A stretch of 35,011 bases of DNA from Pseudomonas floridensis. Its GTDB lineage: Bacteria; Pseudomonadota; Gammaproteobacteria; Pseudomonadales; Pseudomonadaceae. Position 1 is the stretch's first letter. Each line of letters opens with the position of its first letter. Of the stretch, positions 20,993-29,491 are shown one piece after another. Under the pieces are notes generated by a model. It ran no database searches. It worked only from the letters and a program-made list of their open reading frames with translations, and was not told the DNA's origin. The DNA is taken from NCBI RefSeq assembly GCF_002087235.1, contig NZ_MUIO01000049.1, positions 1 through 35,011 on the forward strand. The letters run 5' to 3'. The position numbers and the translations under genes are program-made.

Positions 20993-23692
20993 ATGCCGCA
21001 GGTAGATCCTGATTTGTTCGACCGCGGCCAGTTCCAGGCCGAACTGGCACTCAAGGCCAGCCCGATCGCCGCGTTCAAAAAAGCCATCCGCAATGCGCGC
21101 GATGTGCTGGACGAGCGCTTTCGGTCAGGCCGCGACATTCGCCGACTAATCGAGGATCGCGCCTGGTTCGTCGACAACATCCTGTGCCAGGCCTGGGATC
21201 AGTTCGACTGGAGCGAAGACGCCGACATCGCCCTGCTGGCCGTCGGCGGTTATGGTCGTGGCGAATTGCACCCCTACTCCGACATTGACCTGCTGATTCT
21301 GCTGGACAGTGCCGATCATGAAATCTTTCGCGAGCCTATCGAGCGGTTTCTGACCCTATTGTGGGACATTGGCCTGGAAGTCGGACAAAGCGTGCGCTCT
21401 GTCGAGGAGTGCGCCCAGGAGGGACTGGCCGATCTGACCGTTATCACCAACCTGATGGAAAGCCGCACCATTGCCGGGCCCGAGCGACTGCGCCAGCGCA
21501 TGCTGGAAGTCACCAGCCCGCGCCACATGTGGCCGAGCAAGGACTTCTTCCTGGCCAAGCGCGCCGAGCAGAAAAGCCGTCATCACAAGTACAACGACAC
21601 CGAGTACAACCTGGAGCCTAACGTGAAAGGCTCGCCCGGCGGCCTGCGTGATATCCAGACCATTCTCTGGGTTGCCCGGCGTCAGTACGGCACCCTGAAT
21701 CTGCACGCACTGGCAGGCGAAGGTTTTCTGCTGGAAAGCGAGAACAACCTGCTCGCCTCCTCTCAGGAGTTTCTCTGGAAGGTCCGTTACGCGCTGCACA
21801 TGCTGGCCGGACGCTCCGAAGACCGCCTGCTGTTCGACTATCAAAGCAGTATCGCAGGCTTGCTGGGGTATCAGGACAGCGATGCCAAGCTGGCCATCGA
21901 ACGCTTCATGCAGAAGTACTACCGCGTGGTCATGAGCATCGCCGAACTGAGCGACCTGATCATCCAGCACTTCGAAGAAGTCATTTTGTCGGACGATGAC
22001 AGTGGCACGCCGCAGCCGATCAACTCCCGCTTCCAGCTACACGACGGCTATATAGAAGCGACCCATCCGAACGTGTTCAAACGGACGCCGTTCGCCATGA
22101 TCGAGATTTTCGTGCTGATGGCGCAGCATCCGGAAATCAAAGGCGTTCGCGCCGACACCATCCGGCTGCTGCGCGAGCACCGGCACCTGATCAACGACGA
22201 TTTCCGCAACGATATCCGCAACACCAGCCTGTTCATCGAGCTGTTCAAGTGCGAGATCGGCATTCACCGCAATCTGCGCCGCATGAACCGCTACGGCATT
22301 CTGGGCCTGTACCTGCCGGAGTTCGGTCATATCGTCGGGCAGATGCAACACGACCTGTTCCACATCTATACCGTCGATGCGCACACGCTGAACCTGATCA
22401 AGCACTTGCGCAAACTGCAGTACACCGAGGTGTCGGAAAAATTCCCGCTGGCCAGCAAGATCATGGGCCGCCTGCCGAAGCCGGAACTGATTTACCTGGC
22501 AGGGCTGTACCACGACATCGGCAAGGGCCGTGGTGGCGATCACTCCGAACTCGGCGCCGTGGACGCCGAAGCCTTTGGCACGCGTCACCATCTGCCCGCC
22601 TGGGATACACGCCTGATCGTCTGGCTGGTGAGCCATCACCTCGTGATGTCGACCACCGCGCAGCGCAAAGACCTCTCCGACCCGCAGGTCATCCACGATT
22701 TCGCTCAGTTCGTCGGCGATGAAGTGCACCTGGATTACCTGTACGTGCTGACCGTCGCCGATATCAATGCGACCAACCCCACGCTGTGGAATTCGTGGCG
22801 CGCCAGCCTGCTGCGCCAGCTGTACACCGAGACCAAGCGCGCCCTGCGGCGCGGCCTGGAGAACCCGGTCGATCGTGAAGAACAGATCCGCCGCACACAG
22901 ATCGCGGCGCTGGACATCCTGGTGCGCAATGGCACCGATCCGGACGATGTCGAGCAGCTCTGGTCGGCACTGGGCGATGACTATTTCCTGCGCCACACCG
23001 CGGGCGACGTGGCCTGGCACAGCGACGCCATCCTGCAACAGCCAGCCGATGGCGGCCCACTGGTCCTGATCAAGGAAACCACTCAGCGCGAGTTCGAAGG
23101 CGGCACGCAGATCTTCATCTACGCGCCCGACCAGCATGACTTTTTTGCGGTGACGGTGGCGGCGATGGACCAGTTGAACCTGAACATTCATGACGCCCGC
23201 ATCATTACGTCCAGCAGCCAGTTCACGCTCGACACCTACATCGTGCTGGACAACGAAGGCGGCTCGATTGGCGACAACCCGGTACGCGTGCAGGAAATCC
23301 GCGAGGGCCTGACCGAGGCGCTGCGCAACCCCGACGATTACCCGACCATCATCAAACGGCGCGTGCCACGGCAGCTCAAGCATTTTGCCTTTGCGCCGCA
23401 GGTCACGATTCACAATGACGCGCAGCGCCCGGTCACTGTGCTCGAACTGCTCGCGCCGGACCGGCCGGGATTGCTGGCACGTATCGGCAAGATTTTTCTG
23501 GAGTTCGACCTGTCGCTACAGAATGCCAAGATCGCGACGCTGGGGGAGCGAGTGGAGGACGTGTTCTTTATTACCGACGCCGACAACCATCCCTTGTCCG
23601 ATCCGCAACTGTGCAGCCGATTGCAGGAGGCGATCATCAAGCAACTGAGTGTCAACTCGCAGCCCGGCGGCGATTTGCGCATCAGTATCTAA
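20993..23692 (+). CDS. glnD: Bifunctional [PII] uridylyltransferase/uridylyl-removing enzyme
   Basis: GlnD senses glutamine and adds or removes UMP on the PII protein, setting the activity of glutamine synthetase and the NtrBC system. The 899-residue product has domains in the expected order. First is a nucleotidyltransferase domain with [19 protein letters not shown] (residues 85-103). The HD phosphohydrolase domain holds [16 protein letters not shown], with His507 and Asp508. Two C-terminal ACT domains begin near residues 700 ([16 protein letters not shown]) and 815 ([17 protein letters not shown]). All key catalytic residues are visible, so both activities should be intact. GAGGAAAG precedes the ATG. 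Confidence 0.98.
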   Translation: MPQVDPDLFDRGQFQAELALKASPIAAFKKAIRNARDVLDERFRSGRDIRRLIEDRAWFVDNILCQAWDQFDWSEDADIALLAVGGYGRGELHPYSDIDLLILLDSADHEIFREPIERFLTLLWDIGLEVGQSVRSVEECAQEGLADLTVITNLMESRTIAGPERLRQRMLEVTSPRHMWPSKDFFLAKRAEQKSRHHKYNDTEYNLEPNVKGSPGGLRDIQTILWVARRQYGTLNLHALAGEGFLLESENNLLASSQEFLWKVRYALHMLAGRSEDRLLFDYQSSIAGLLGYQDSDAKLAIERFMQKYYRVVMSIAELSDLIIQHFEEVILSDDDSGTPQPINSRFQLHDGYIEATHPNVFKRTPFAMIEIFVLMAQHPEIKGVRADTIRLLREHRHLINDDFRNDIRNTSLFIELFKCEIGIHRNLRRMNRYGILGLYLPEFGHIVGQMQHDLFHIYTVDAHTLNLIKHLRKLQYTEVSEKFPLASKIMGRLPKPELIYLAGLYHDIGKGRGGDHSELGAVDAEAFGTRHHLPAWDTRLIVWLVSHHLVMSTTAQRKDLSDPQVIHDFAQFVGDEVHLDYLYVLTVADINATNPTLWNSWRASLLRQLYTETKRALRRGLENPVDREEQIRRTQIAALDILVRNGTDPDDVEQLWSALGDDYFLRHTAGDVAWHSDAILQQPADGGPLVLIKETTQREFEGGTQIFIYAPDQHDFFAVTVAAMDQLNLNIHDARIITSSSQFTLDTYIVLDNEGGSIGDNPVRVQEIREGLTEALRNPDDYPTIIKRRVPRQLKHFAFAPQVTIHNDAQRPVTVLELLAPDRPGLLARIGKIFLEFDLSLQNAKIATLGERVEDVFFITDADNHPLSDPQLCSRLQEAIIKQLSVNSQPGGDLRISI

Positions 23693-23737
23693 CCCTCAAC
23701 GAACCGACTCGACGCAGCCCATTGAGAGCCTTGACTC

Positions 23738-24931
23738 ATGAATAACGCCATGCAACTGCTTCAGCCTTATCCGTTCGAGAAGCTGCGCGCCCTGTTGGGC
23801 GGCGTGACGCCCAATCCGGAAAAACGTCCGGTTGCACTGTCCATCGGCGAACCCAAGCACCGCTCACCGGACTTCGTCGCCAAAACGCTGGCCGACAACC
23901 TGGACCAGATGGCGGTCTATCCAACCACGCTGGGCATACCCGCTCTGCGCGAAGCCATTGCCGGCTGGTGCACCCGCAGGTTCGACCTTCCGCAAGGCTG
24001 GATGGACCCGGCGCGCAACGTTCTGCCGGTAAACGGCACTCGCGAGGCGCTGTTTGCCTTTACCCAGACGGTGGTCAACCGCAGCGATGACGGCCTGGTC
24101 ATCAGCCCGAACCCGTTCTATCAGATCTACGAGGGCGCGGCCTTTCTCGCAGGCGCACAACCGCATTACCTGCCGTGCCTGAGCGAAAACGGCTTCAACC
24201 CGGACTTCGACGCCGTGACGCCGGACATCTGGAAGCGTTGCCAGATCCTGTTCCTGTGCTCGCCGGGCAACCCGACCGGCGCGCTTATCCCGGTCGACAC
24301 CCTGAAAAAACTGATCGCGCTGGCGGACGAATATGATTTCGTGATCGCAGCCGACGAGTGCTACAGCGAGCTGTACTTCGACGAACAGACACCGCCGCCA
24401 GGCCTGCTCAGCGCCTGCGTCGAACTCGGTCGTCAGGACTTCAAGCGTTGCGTGGTGTTCCACAGCCTGTCCAAACGCTCCAATCTGCCGGGCTTGCGTT
24501 CGGGTTTCGTGGCGGGCGATGCGGATATTCTCAAGGCGTTTCTGCTGTATCGCACCTACCACGGCTGCGCCATGCCGGTACAAACGCAACTGGCCAGTAT
24601 CGCGGCCTGGAACGACGAAGACCACGTACGCGCGAACCGCGACCTGTATCGCGAAAAGTTCGATGCCGTGCTGGACATCCTCGGCCCGGTACTGGATGTG
24701 CAGCGCCCGGACGGGGGCTTTTATCTGTGGCCGAATGTCGGCACCGATGACGCTGCGTTCTGCCGCGACCTGTTCGTCGATCAGCACGTCACCGTCGTGC
24801 CCGGTTCTTACCTGTCGCGCGAAGTCGATGGGGTGAATCCGGGCGCGGGCCGTGTGCGTTTGGCGCTGGTCGCACCGCTGGCCGAATGCATCGAAGCCGC
24901 TGAACGGATTCGTGACTTCGTCCGCAAGTAA
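23738..24931 (+). CDS. dapC: N-succinyldiaminopimelate aminotransferase
   Basis: DapC is a PLP-dependent class I/II aminotransferase. It makes N-succinyl-LL-2,6-diaminopimelate from N-succinyl-2-amino-6-ketopimelate with glutamate, in lysine and peptidoglycan synthesis. The 397-residue product shows the substrate-arm region ALSIGEPKHRSP, the cofactor-binding LFLCSPGNPTGALIP and ADECYSELYF, the PLP lysine Lys246 in FHSLSKRSNLPGLRSGF, and the final arginine in GRVRLALVAP. The ATG lies 45 bases after glnD. It shares the window with dapD and dapE, the enzymes acting just before and after it in the pathway. ArgD-like activity on acetylornithine cannot be ruled out, but the position fits DapC. Confidence 0.93.
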   Translation: MNNAMQLLQPYPFEKLRALLGGVTPNPEKRPVALSIGEPKHRSPDFVAKTLADNLDQMAVYPTTLGIPALREAIAGWCTRRFDLPQGWMDPARNVLPVNGTREALFAFTQTVVNRSDDGLVISPNPFYQIYEGAAFLAGAQPHYLPCLSENGFNPDFDAVTPDIWKRCQILFLCSPGNPTGALIPVDTLKKLIALADEYDFVIAADECYSELYFDEQTPPPGLLSACVELGRQDFKRCVVFHSLSKRSNLPGLRSGFVAGDADILKAFLLYRTYHGCAMPVQTQLASIAAWNDEDHVRANRDLYREKFDAVLDILGPVLDVQRPDGGFYLWPNVGTDDAAFCRDLFVDQHVTVVPGSYLSREVDGVNPGAGRVRLALVAPLAECIEAAERIRDFVRK

Positions 24932-24939
24932 GCAAAAAC

Positions 24940-24975
24940 ACTCCGCCGCACGCGAACTGCGGCGGAGTATTTAGT
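24940..24975 (+). terminator. Terminator after dapC
   Basis: A perfect 11-bp hairpin, ACTCCGCCGCA (24940-24950) with TGCGGCGGAGT (24958-24968) and a 7-base loop, starts nine bases after the dapC stop. It is followed by ATTTAG and preceded by AAAAAC. The short T run makes it a moderate terminator. Confidence 0.7.
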
Positions 24976-25064
24976 TACCACCTGCACCGCCTGCCTGCCG
25001 ATTATCTTTGCGTCTCAATTGTTAAGCGCTCCTATGGGACGCACCTCAAGCAAAGGTTATCTGC

Positions 25065-25889
25065 ATGTCTGAATCACCCAGCCCAACGCTACCCATGCTC
25101 TGTTCGATGCGAAACGCAGAGGACTATCAGGCGTCCTACGAGGCTGCCATTCGCGAAAACCCGGCCAACGCGTCGATCACGCCTACCTACGAATCGGAAA
25201 CAGGCTACTCGTCCGATCCCAATGAGCGAGAACCGCGCATTCTGGTCGCATTCAACAAATACTGGGCACGCGGTCGAACCCTGAAGATTGCATTTCTGAA
25301 AAATCCGCCTGCCCCTCTGACACAGCCGATCATCGACGCCACCCGCAAATGGCTGCCGCATGTGAACCTGAAGTTCGAGTTCGTGACCAGTGGCCCCAGC
25401 GATATTCGTATCGGGCTGAACACGCATCTGAACTGGAGCGAACTGGGCACCGACGCCTTGCTGATCGCGCAGGACAAAGCCACTATGGAGTTCAATTTCG
25501 CGGAGATTTTCGAAAGCGATCTGCGTCCCAAGCCGGAACTGGAGCGTATTGTCCTGCATGAGTTCGGGCACGCACTCGGTGCGGTTCACGAGCATCAGCA
25601 TCCGGACGCAAAAATTCCGTGGAACGAGCCGGTCCTACGTCAATTGCTGGCTCTGGCGGGCTACAGCGAAGAGCTGGTGGCGAGGAACTTTCTCGATCAG
25701 TATGAAGCCGCTGACTTTCACTACTCGGCTTATGACCGTGACTCGATCATGCACTTCGACATCCCCAATGGACTGACACTGGGTGATTTTGAAGTCATCA
25801 ATACTGGAAAGACGTTGAGTGCCAAAGACATCGAGCTCATGCGGTCGATCTATCCCGATCGAAGCAACTCGAAGTTCGAACAACTGTAA
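25065..25889 (+). CDS. Astacin-like (M12A-type) zinc metalloprotease
   Basis: This is a predicted metzincin protease of 274 residues with unknown substrate. The extended zinc motif is complete: HEFGHALGAVHEHQHP at residues 165-180, with ligands His165, His169 and His175 and the general base Glu166. The HE after the third histidine is the astacin hallmark. A Met-turn, SIMHF, holds Met229; astacins normally have SxMHY, so the tyrosine ligand is phenylalanine here. The beta-sheet before the helix is recognisable (RTLKIAFLKN, VNLKFEFVTSGPSDIRIGL). No signal peptide, membrane segment or classic propeptide is visible, so it is either cytosolic or exported by a non-Sec route. No hrp-box was found upstream. 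The start ATG has only a weak AAGG-type site. A terminator lies on each side, so it is probably a single-gene unit. It sits between dapC and an arsC-like gene, where I do not recall such a gene being conserved. Confidence 0.85.
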   Translation: MSESPSPTLPMLCSMRNAEDYQASYEAAIRENPANASITPTYESETGYSSDPNEREPRILVAFNKYWARGRTLKIAFLKNPPAPLTQPIIDATRKWLPHVNLKFEFVTSGPSDIRIGLNTHLNWSELGTDALLIAQDKATMEFNFAEIFESDLRPKPELERIVLHEFGHALGAVHEHQHPDAKIPWNEPVLRQLLALAGYSEELVARNFLDQYEAADFHYSAYDRDSIMHFDIPNGLTLGDFEVINTGKTLSAKDIELMRSIYPDRSNSKFEQL

Positions 25890-25901
25890 CGCATCAAGGA
25901 C

Positions 25902-25933
25902 GCGCCACGCATGGCTGTCGTCATACGTGGCGC
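25902..25933. terminator. Bidirectional hairpin between convergent genes
   Basis: GCGCCACG (25902-25909) pairs with CGTGGCGC (25926-25933). After one mismatch five further pairs continue to a 4-base loop, about 13 pairs in all. It starts 12 bases after the metalloprotease stop and 18 bases beyond the end of the facing small gene, a natural place for a shared terminator. T runs are short on both sides. Confidence 0.6.
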
Positions 25934-25950
25934 ACCTTTACCTGTGCAGA

Positions 25951-26181
25951 CTAATCCCGGACCCTCAAGGTCTCGGCAATCCACCCGACCGCCCAACTGA
26001 CAGGATCCTGAGATCGCATGGGCAACAGCGGCTTTCCTTCCCTCGCTGCCATTCGCCCTTCTGTCTCCGCTGCACTGTGAATCCAGATGGTGTTCTGCTT
26101 AAAGCCTTCCGCGCGTTGACGTTCCCTGTAATAACGTTGTCGGATAAGCGCCGCTTCCCTCTTCTTTTCTTGTTCAGACAT
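25951..26181 (-). CDS. Small basic protein of unknown function, possibly ribbon-helix-helix-like
   Basis: I do not recognise this 76-residue protein. It begins with a strongly charged segment (MSEQEKKREAALIRQRYYRERQRAEG). A short possible beta strand follows, NTIWIHSAAETEG, then MAAREGKPLLP, and a tryptophan-rich end (SWAVGWIAETLRVRD). The strand-then-helix layout after a basic helix recalls small ribbon-helix-helix DNA-binding proteins, but this is only a resemblance. No toxin partner is adjacent. The ATG at 26179-26181 has no clear ribosome binding site. A 6-bp inverted repeat, GGTGAA/TTCACC (26250-26267), lies about 70 bases upstream and could be an operator. It is convergent with the metalloprotease. 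It could be spurious, but the position between a hairpin and a divergent promoter region favours a real gene. Confidence 0.5.
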   Translation of the reverse strand: MSEQEKKREAALIRQRYYRERQRAEGFKQNTIWIHSAAETEGRMAAREGKPLLPMRSQDPVSWAVGWIAETLRVRD

Positions 26182-26320
26182 AACGCACCCGAGCTTACAA
26201 GTGGAACGCCATCATTGCCCGTCGCCGCCCGTCGCTCAAGAGTAAGGTGGGTGAAATGTTCTTCACCTATAGTGGTGGACGGATCCGCGCCAGACAGCCA
26301 AGGCACTGGAGGCGTTGACG

Positions 26321-26329
26321 TGGCATAAT
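26321..26329 (+). promoter_or_regulatory. Possible extended -10 promoter upstream of the arsC-like gene
   Basis: TGGCATAAT (26321-26329) matches a TGn extended -10 with CATAAT. No convincing -35 is present. It would give a leader of about 60 bases to the ATG at 26395. Apart from this and the inverted repeat at 26250-26267, I saw nothing definite in the 213-base gap. Confidence 0.35.
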
Positions 26330-26394
26330 CACCGGCTAAATTTGGCGGGAGGCTATGGGGACTATCCAGCAATATCAATACCCCATCAAAAACA

Positions 26395-26742
26395 ATGACT
26401 TACACTTTATTCGGCATCAAGGCCTGCGACACCATGAAAAAAGCCCGTACCTGGCTCGACGAAAATGCCGTCAGCTACGACTTTCATGATTACAAGACCC
26501 AAGGCATCGACCGCGACCACCTCACCCAATGGTGCAACGAGCACGGCTGGCAAGTGGTGCTGAATCGTGCCGGTACGACCTTTCGCAAGCTCGACGATGC
26601 GCAGAAGGCGGACATCGACCAGGCCAAGGCCATCGAACTGATGCTTGCGCAGCCATCCATGATCAAGCGCCCTGTGCTCGATCTCGGCAAAAAGACCCTG
26701 ATTGGCTTCAAACCAGACCTGTATGCAGCGGCCGTTCAGTAA
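26395..26742 (+). CDS. ArsC/YffB/Spx-family reductase-like protein
   Basis: This 115-residue thioredoxin-fold protein belongs to the ArsC superfamily, in the YffB/Spx-like branch. It starts TYTLFGIKACDTMKKARTWL; Cys11 aligns with the single conserved cysteine of ArsC and YffB. Further family features are YDFHDYKTQGID, the LNRAGTTFRKLD segment, and the cis-proline region SMIKRPVLDLG that ends KTLIGFKPDLY. It lacks the arginine-rich arsenate pocket expected of a true ArsC, so detoxification of arsenate is doubtful; glutathione-dependent thiol chemistry is likelier for this branch. It lies 45 bases before dapD, probably in the same transcript. Calling it arsC would overstate what is known. Confidence 0.9.
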   Translation: MTYTLFGIKACDTMKKARTWLDENAVSYDFHDYKTQGIDRDHLTQWCNEHGWQVVLNRAGTTFRKLDDAQKADIDQAKAIELMLAQPSMIKRPVLDLGKKTLIGFKPDLYAAAVQ

Positions 26743-26787
26743 GCCGGGACGCTTCTGATGGCCCCTAGATAAGTTAAGAGGTATTCC

Positions 26788-27822
26788 ATGTCCACTACCC
26801 TGTTCAGCCTGGCCTTCGGTGTCGGCACTCAAAACCGTGAAGGCGCATGGCTGGAAGTGTTTTACGCCCAGCCGGTGATCAACCCGTCGGCAGAATTGAT
26901 CGCGGCCATCGCACCAGCACTGGGCTACACCGGTGGCAATCAGGCGATCACTTTCAATGTCGACCAGTCCTATAAACTGGCTGATGCAGTCAAATCGGTC
27001 GACGCCACGCAGGCAGCTCTGCTCAATCGTCTGGCCGAGAGCCACAAGCCGCTGGTTGCGACCCTGCTGGCTGAAGATGCGCCGCTGACTTCGACACCTG
27101 AGGCCTACCTCAAACTGCACCTGCTGTCCCATCGTCTGGTCAAGCCACACGACCTGAACCTGACCGGCATCTTCCCGTTGCTGCCAAACGTGGCCTGGAC
27201 CAGCCAGGGCGCAGTGGACCTGAGCGAACTGGCCGAGCGTCAACTGGAAGCGCGCCTCAAGGGCGAGCTGCTGGAAGTGTTCTCGGTGGACAAGTTCCCG
27301 AAAATGACCGACTACGTCGTACCGAGCGGCGTGCGCATCGCAGACAGCGCCCGCGTGCGTCTGGGTGCCTACATCGGCGAAGGCACCACGGTGATGCACG
27401 AAGGCTTCGTCAACTTCAACGGCGGCACCGAAGGTCCGGGCATGATCGAAGGCCGTGTCTCCGCTGGCGTATTCGTCGGCAAGGGTTCAGACCTGGGCGG
27501 CGGCTGCTCGACCATGGGCACCCTGTCTGGCGGTGGCAATATTGTCATCAAGGTCGGGGAAGGTTGCCTGATCGGTGCCAATGCCGGTATCGGCATCCCC
27601 TTGGGTGATCGCAACACCGTCGAGTCAGGCCTGTACGTAACGGCCGGTACCAAGGTGGCCCTGCTCGACGAGAACAACGAGCTGGTCAAGATCGTCAAGG
27701 CGCGTGACCTGGCCGGTCAGAATGACCTGCTGTTCCGTCGCAACTCTCAGACCGGTGCCGTTGAGTGCAAAACGCACAAGTCGGCCGTCGAGCTGAACGA
27801 AGCACTGCACGCTCACAACTGA
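26788..27822 (+). CDS. dapD: 2,3,4,5-tetrahydropyridine-2,6-dicarboxylate N-succinyltransferase
   Basis: DapD succinylates tetrahydrodipicolinate using succinyl-CoA in the lysine/diaminopimelate pathway. The 344-residue product is the long pseudomonad-type DapD. It has an N-terminal helical domain (MSTTLFSLAFGVGTQN) and a central left-handed beta helix with hexapeptide repeats. Clear blocks are RLGAYIGEGTTVMHEGFVNFN, the GRVSAGVFVGKGSDLGGGCS repeat and GEGCLIGANAGIGIPLGD. A good ribosome binding site (AAGAGG) precedes the ATG. It is followed by a stable hairpin before csdA. With dapC and dapE in the same window, three of the succinylase-pathway enzymes lie within 11 kb, though not in one operon. 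Confidence 0.98.
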   Translation: MSTTLFSLAFGVGTQNREGAWLEVFYAQPVINPSAELIAAIAPALGYTGGNQAITFNVDQSYKLADAVKSVDATQAALLNRLAESHKPLVATLLAEDAPLTSTPEAYLKLHLLSHRLVKPHDLNLTGIFPLLPNVAWTSQGAVDLSELAERQLEARLKGELLEVFSVDKFPKMTDYVVPSGVRIADSARVRLGAYIGEGTTVMHEGFVNFNGGTEGPGMIEGRVSAGVFVGKGSDLGGGCSTMGTLSGGGNIVIKVGEGCLIGANAGIGIPLGDRNTVESGLYVTAGTKVALLDENNELVKIVKARDLAGQNDLLFRRNSQTGAVECKTHKSAVELNEALHAHN

Positions 27823-27830
27823 TGCTGTGT

Positions 27831-27861
27831 GCGGGTTCGGGACATCGCGTCTCGAACCCGC
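27831..27861 (+). terminator. Stable hairpin between dapD and csdA
   Basis: GCGGGTTCGGGAC (27831-27843) pairs with GTCTCGAACCCGC (27849-27861) over 13 pairs including one G-T, with a 5-base loop. It begins eight bases after the dapD stop. The following bases (TTCACCG) are not a T run, so it may be a transcript-processing or attenuating structure rather than a full terminator. Confidence 0.6.
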
Positions 27862-27881
27862 TTCACCGAGCTGGACGAATC

Positions 27882-29087
27882 ATGCCCCTTCCCTCTCCCT
27901 GGCGCGCTGACTTTCCTGCCATCGCCGCCCTGCAACGGCAAGGCCAGACCTATCTGGACAACGCCGCCACCACGCAAAAACCTCAGGCATTGATCGATGC
28001 CCTGACCCATTACTACACCAACGGTGCCGCCAACGTGCACCGTGCGCAGCATCTGCCCGGCGCACACGCCACTCAGGCGTTCGAAGACAGTCGCAGCAAG
28101 GCCGCCCAGTGGCTGAATGCCGGCGACTCGGGGCAAATCATTTTTACCCACGGCGCAACCTCGGCGCTCAATCTGCTGGCCTACGGCCTGGCGCACGAGT
28201 TCGCGGCCGGTGATGAAATCGTCATCAGCGCACTCGAGCACCACGCCAACCTGCTGCCCTGGCAACAACTGGCACAGCGTCTGGACCTGAAACTGGTGAT
28301 CCTGCCCCTCGATACCAGCGGTGTGATCGACTGTGTAGCCGCGACTCAACTGATCGGACCTCGCACGCGTCTGCTGGCGATCAGTCAGTTCTCCAACGTG
28401 CTTGGCACCTGGCAGCCCCTGTCCCGCCTCATCGCACTGGCCAAGGCGCAGGGCGCACTGACAGTGGTGGACGGCGCACAAGGCGTGGTGCATGGTCGTC
28501 ATGACGTTCAGGCCCTGGGCTGCGATTTCTACGTTTTTTCCAGCCACAAACTGTACGGGCCTGAAGGCCTCGGCGTGCTGTATGGCCGCAACGACGCATT
28601 GCCCAGCCTTACGCACTGGCAGTACGGCGGCGAGATGGTGCTGACCGCCGATTATCAGCATGCGAAGTTCCGTCCCGCCCCGCTGGGGTTCGAGGCCGGT
28701 ACACCGCCTATCGCCAGCGTGATCGGCCTTGGCGCAACGCTGGATTATCTGGACAACCTCGACCATCAGGCGGTGGCCGAGCATGAACTCCAGCTGCACC
28801 GCCGCCTGCTGGAAGGTCTGCAACAGCGCGAAGGCATTCAGGTGCTGGGCGCCCCGGAGCTGGCGTTGGTCAGCTTTGTAGTGGACGGCGTGCACAATGC
28901 CGATCTTGCACACTTGCTGACTGAACAAGGCATTGCTGTGCGCGCAGGTCATCATTGCGCCATGCCGCTGCTCAAGACTCTGGGCCTGCCCGGAGCGATC
29001 CGCGCATCACTGGCGCTTTACAACGATTCGGACGACTTGCTGCAGTTCTTCAGCGCGCTGGATCAGGCACTGGAGCTGCTCAGATGA
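27882..29087 (+). CDS. csdA: Cysteine desulfurase CsdA (SufS/CsdA class)
   Basis: CsdA is a PLP enzyme that takes sulfur from cysteine as an enzyme persulfide and passes it to CsdE. The 401-residue product shows TYLDNAATTQKP near the N terminus, VHRAQHLPG, the PLP-binding SALEHHANLLPWQ, the Schiff-base Lys223 in VFSSHKLYGPEG, and the persulfide Cys359 in RAGHHCAMPLLK. The frame is open 39 codons upstream through the dapD end, but the ATG at 27882 gives the normal SufS/CsdA N terminus. Its stop overlaps the csdE start (ATGA). CsdA and SufS are close relatives; the paired SufE-like gene and the nearby tcdA support CsdA, while the absence of sufBCD argues against SufS. Confidence 0.93.
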   Translation: MPLPSPWRADFPAIAALQRQGQTYLDNAATTQKPQALIDALTHYYTNGAANVHRAQHLPGAHATQAFEDSRSKAAQWLNAGDSGQIIFTHGATSALNLLAYGLAHEFAAGDEIVISALEHHANLLPWQQLAQRLDLKLVILPLDTSGVIDCVAATQLIGPRTRLLAISQFSNVLGTWQPLSRLIALAKAQGALTVVDGAQGVVHGRHDVQALGCDFYVFSSHKLYGPEGLGVLYGRNDALPSLTHWQYGGEMVLTADYQHAKFRPAPLGFEAGTPPIASVIGLGATLDYLDNLDHQAVAEHELQLHRRLLEGLQQREGIQVLGAPELALVSFVVDGVHNADLAHLLTEQGIAVRAGHHCAMPLLKTLGLPGAIRASLALYNDSDDLLQFFSALDQALELLR

Positions 29088-29491
29088 GTCTTGCGCCACT
29101 TGCCCGCACCGCTCTCGACACCTTCAGCCAGCCCCAGAGCTGGGAACAGCGTGCACGTCTGCTGATGCAGTGGGGTGACCGCTTGCCCGCCTTGAGCGAT
29201 GACGAAAAGTCCGATGACCATCTGGTAAACGGCTGTGAAAGCAAAGTCTGGCTGATCGGTGAAGTCAGCGACGGGCGCTGGCAGTTTCGCGCCAGCAGTG
29301 ATGCACGCCTGATTCGCGGACTGGTTGCCTTGTTGCTGGCCCGGGTGAACGGTCTGTCAGCCGATGAGCTGGACAGCGTTGACTTGCCCGACTGGTTCAA
29401 TCAATTGGGCCTGAGTCGCCAACTGTCACCCTCTCGCAGCAACGGCCTGAACGCGGTGTTGCAGAAAATGCGCGAGCTGACTCAAGCCTGA
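29084..29491 (+). CDS. csdE: Sulfur acceptor protein CsdE (SufE family)
   Basis: CsdE accepts persulfide sulfur from CsdA and stimulates it; in E. coli the CsdA-CsdE pair feeds sulfur to partners including TcdA. The 135-residue product is a SufE-fold protein with the conserved LVNGCESKVWL motif, where Cys51 is the acceptor. It is preceded by the typical WEQRARLLMQWGDRLPAL and followed by RFRASSDA-like WQFRASSDARLIRGLVALLL and NQLGLSRQLSPSRSNGL. The ATG overlaps the csdA stop by four bases, so the two proteins are likely made in balanced amounts. Its last ten bases overlap the end of tcdA on the other strand. Confidence 0.93.
   Translation: MSLAPLARTALDTFSQPQSWEQRARLLMQWGDRLPALSDDEKSDDHLVNGCESKVWLIGEVSDGRWQFRASSDARLIRGLVALLLARVNGLSADELDSVDLPDWFNQLGLSRQLSPSRSNGLNAVLQKMRELTQA

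Noticed and set aside
22037..23413. A 458-codon open frame on the minus strand opposite glnD
   Set aside because: It is a shadow of the conserved glnD reading frame with low-complexity valine- and glutamine-rich translation.
24932..25064. hrp-box that would mark the metalloprotease as a type III effector
   Set aside because: No GGAAC element with a CCAC partner at the right distance was found in the upstream region.
25065..26181. Toxin-antitoxin pair made of the metalloprotease and the small protein
   Set aside because: The genes are convergent and separated by a hairpin, not co-transcribed, and neither resembles a known pair.
26301..26325. Possible sigma54 (-24/-12) promoter around GGCACTGGAGGCGTTGAC
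   Set aside because: GG and the required GC are not ten bases apart; the second element reads GT, so the essential dinucleotide is missing.
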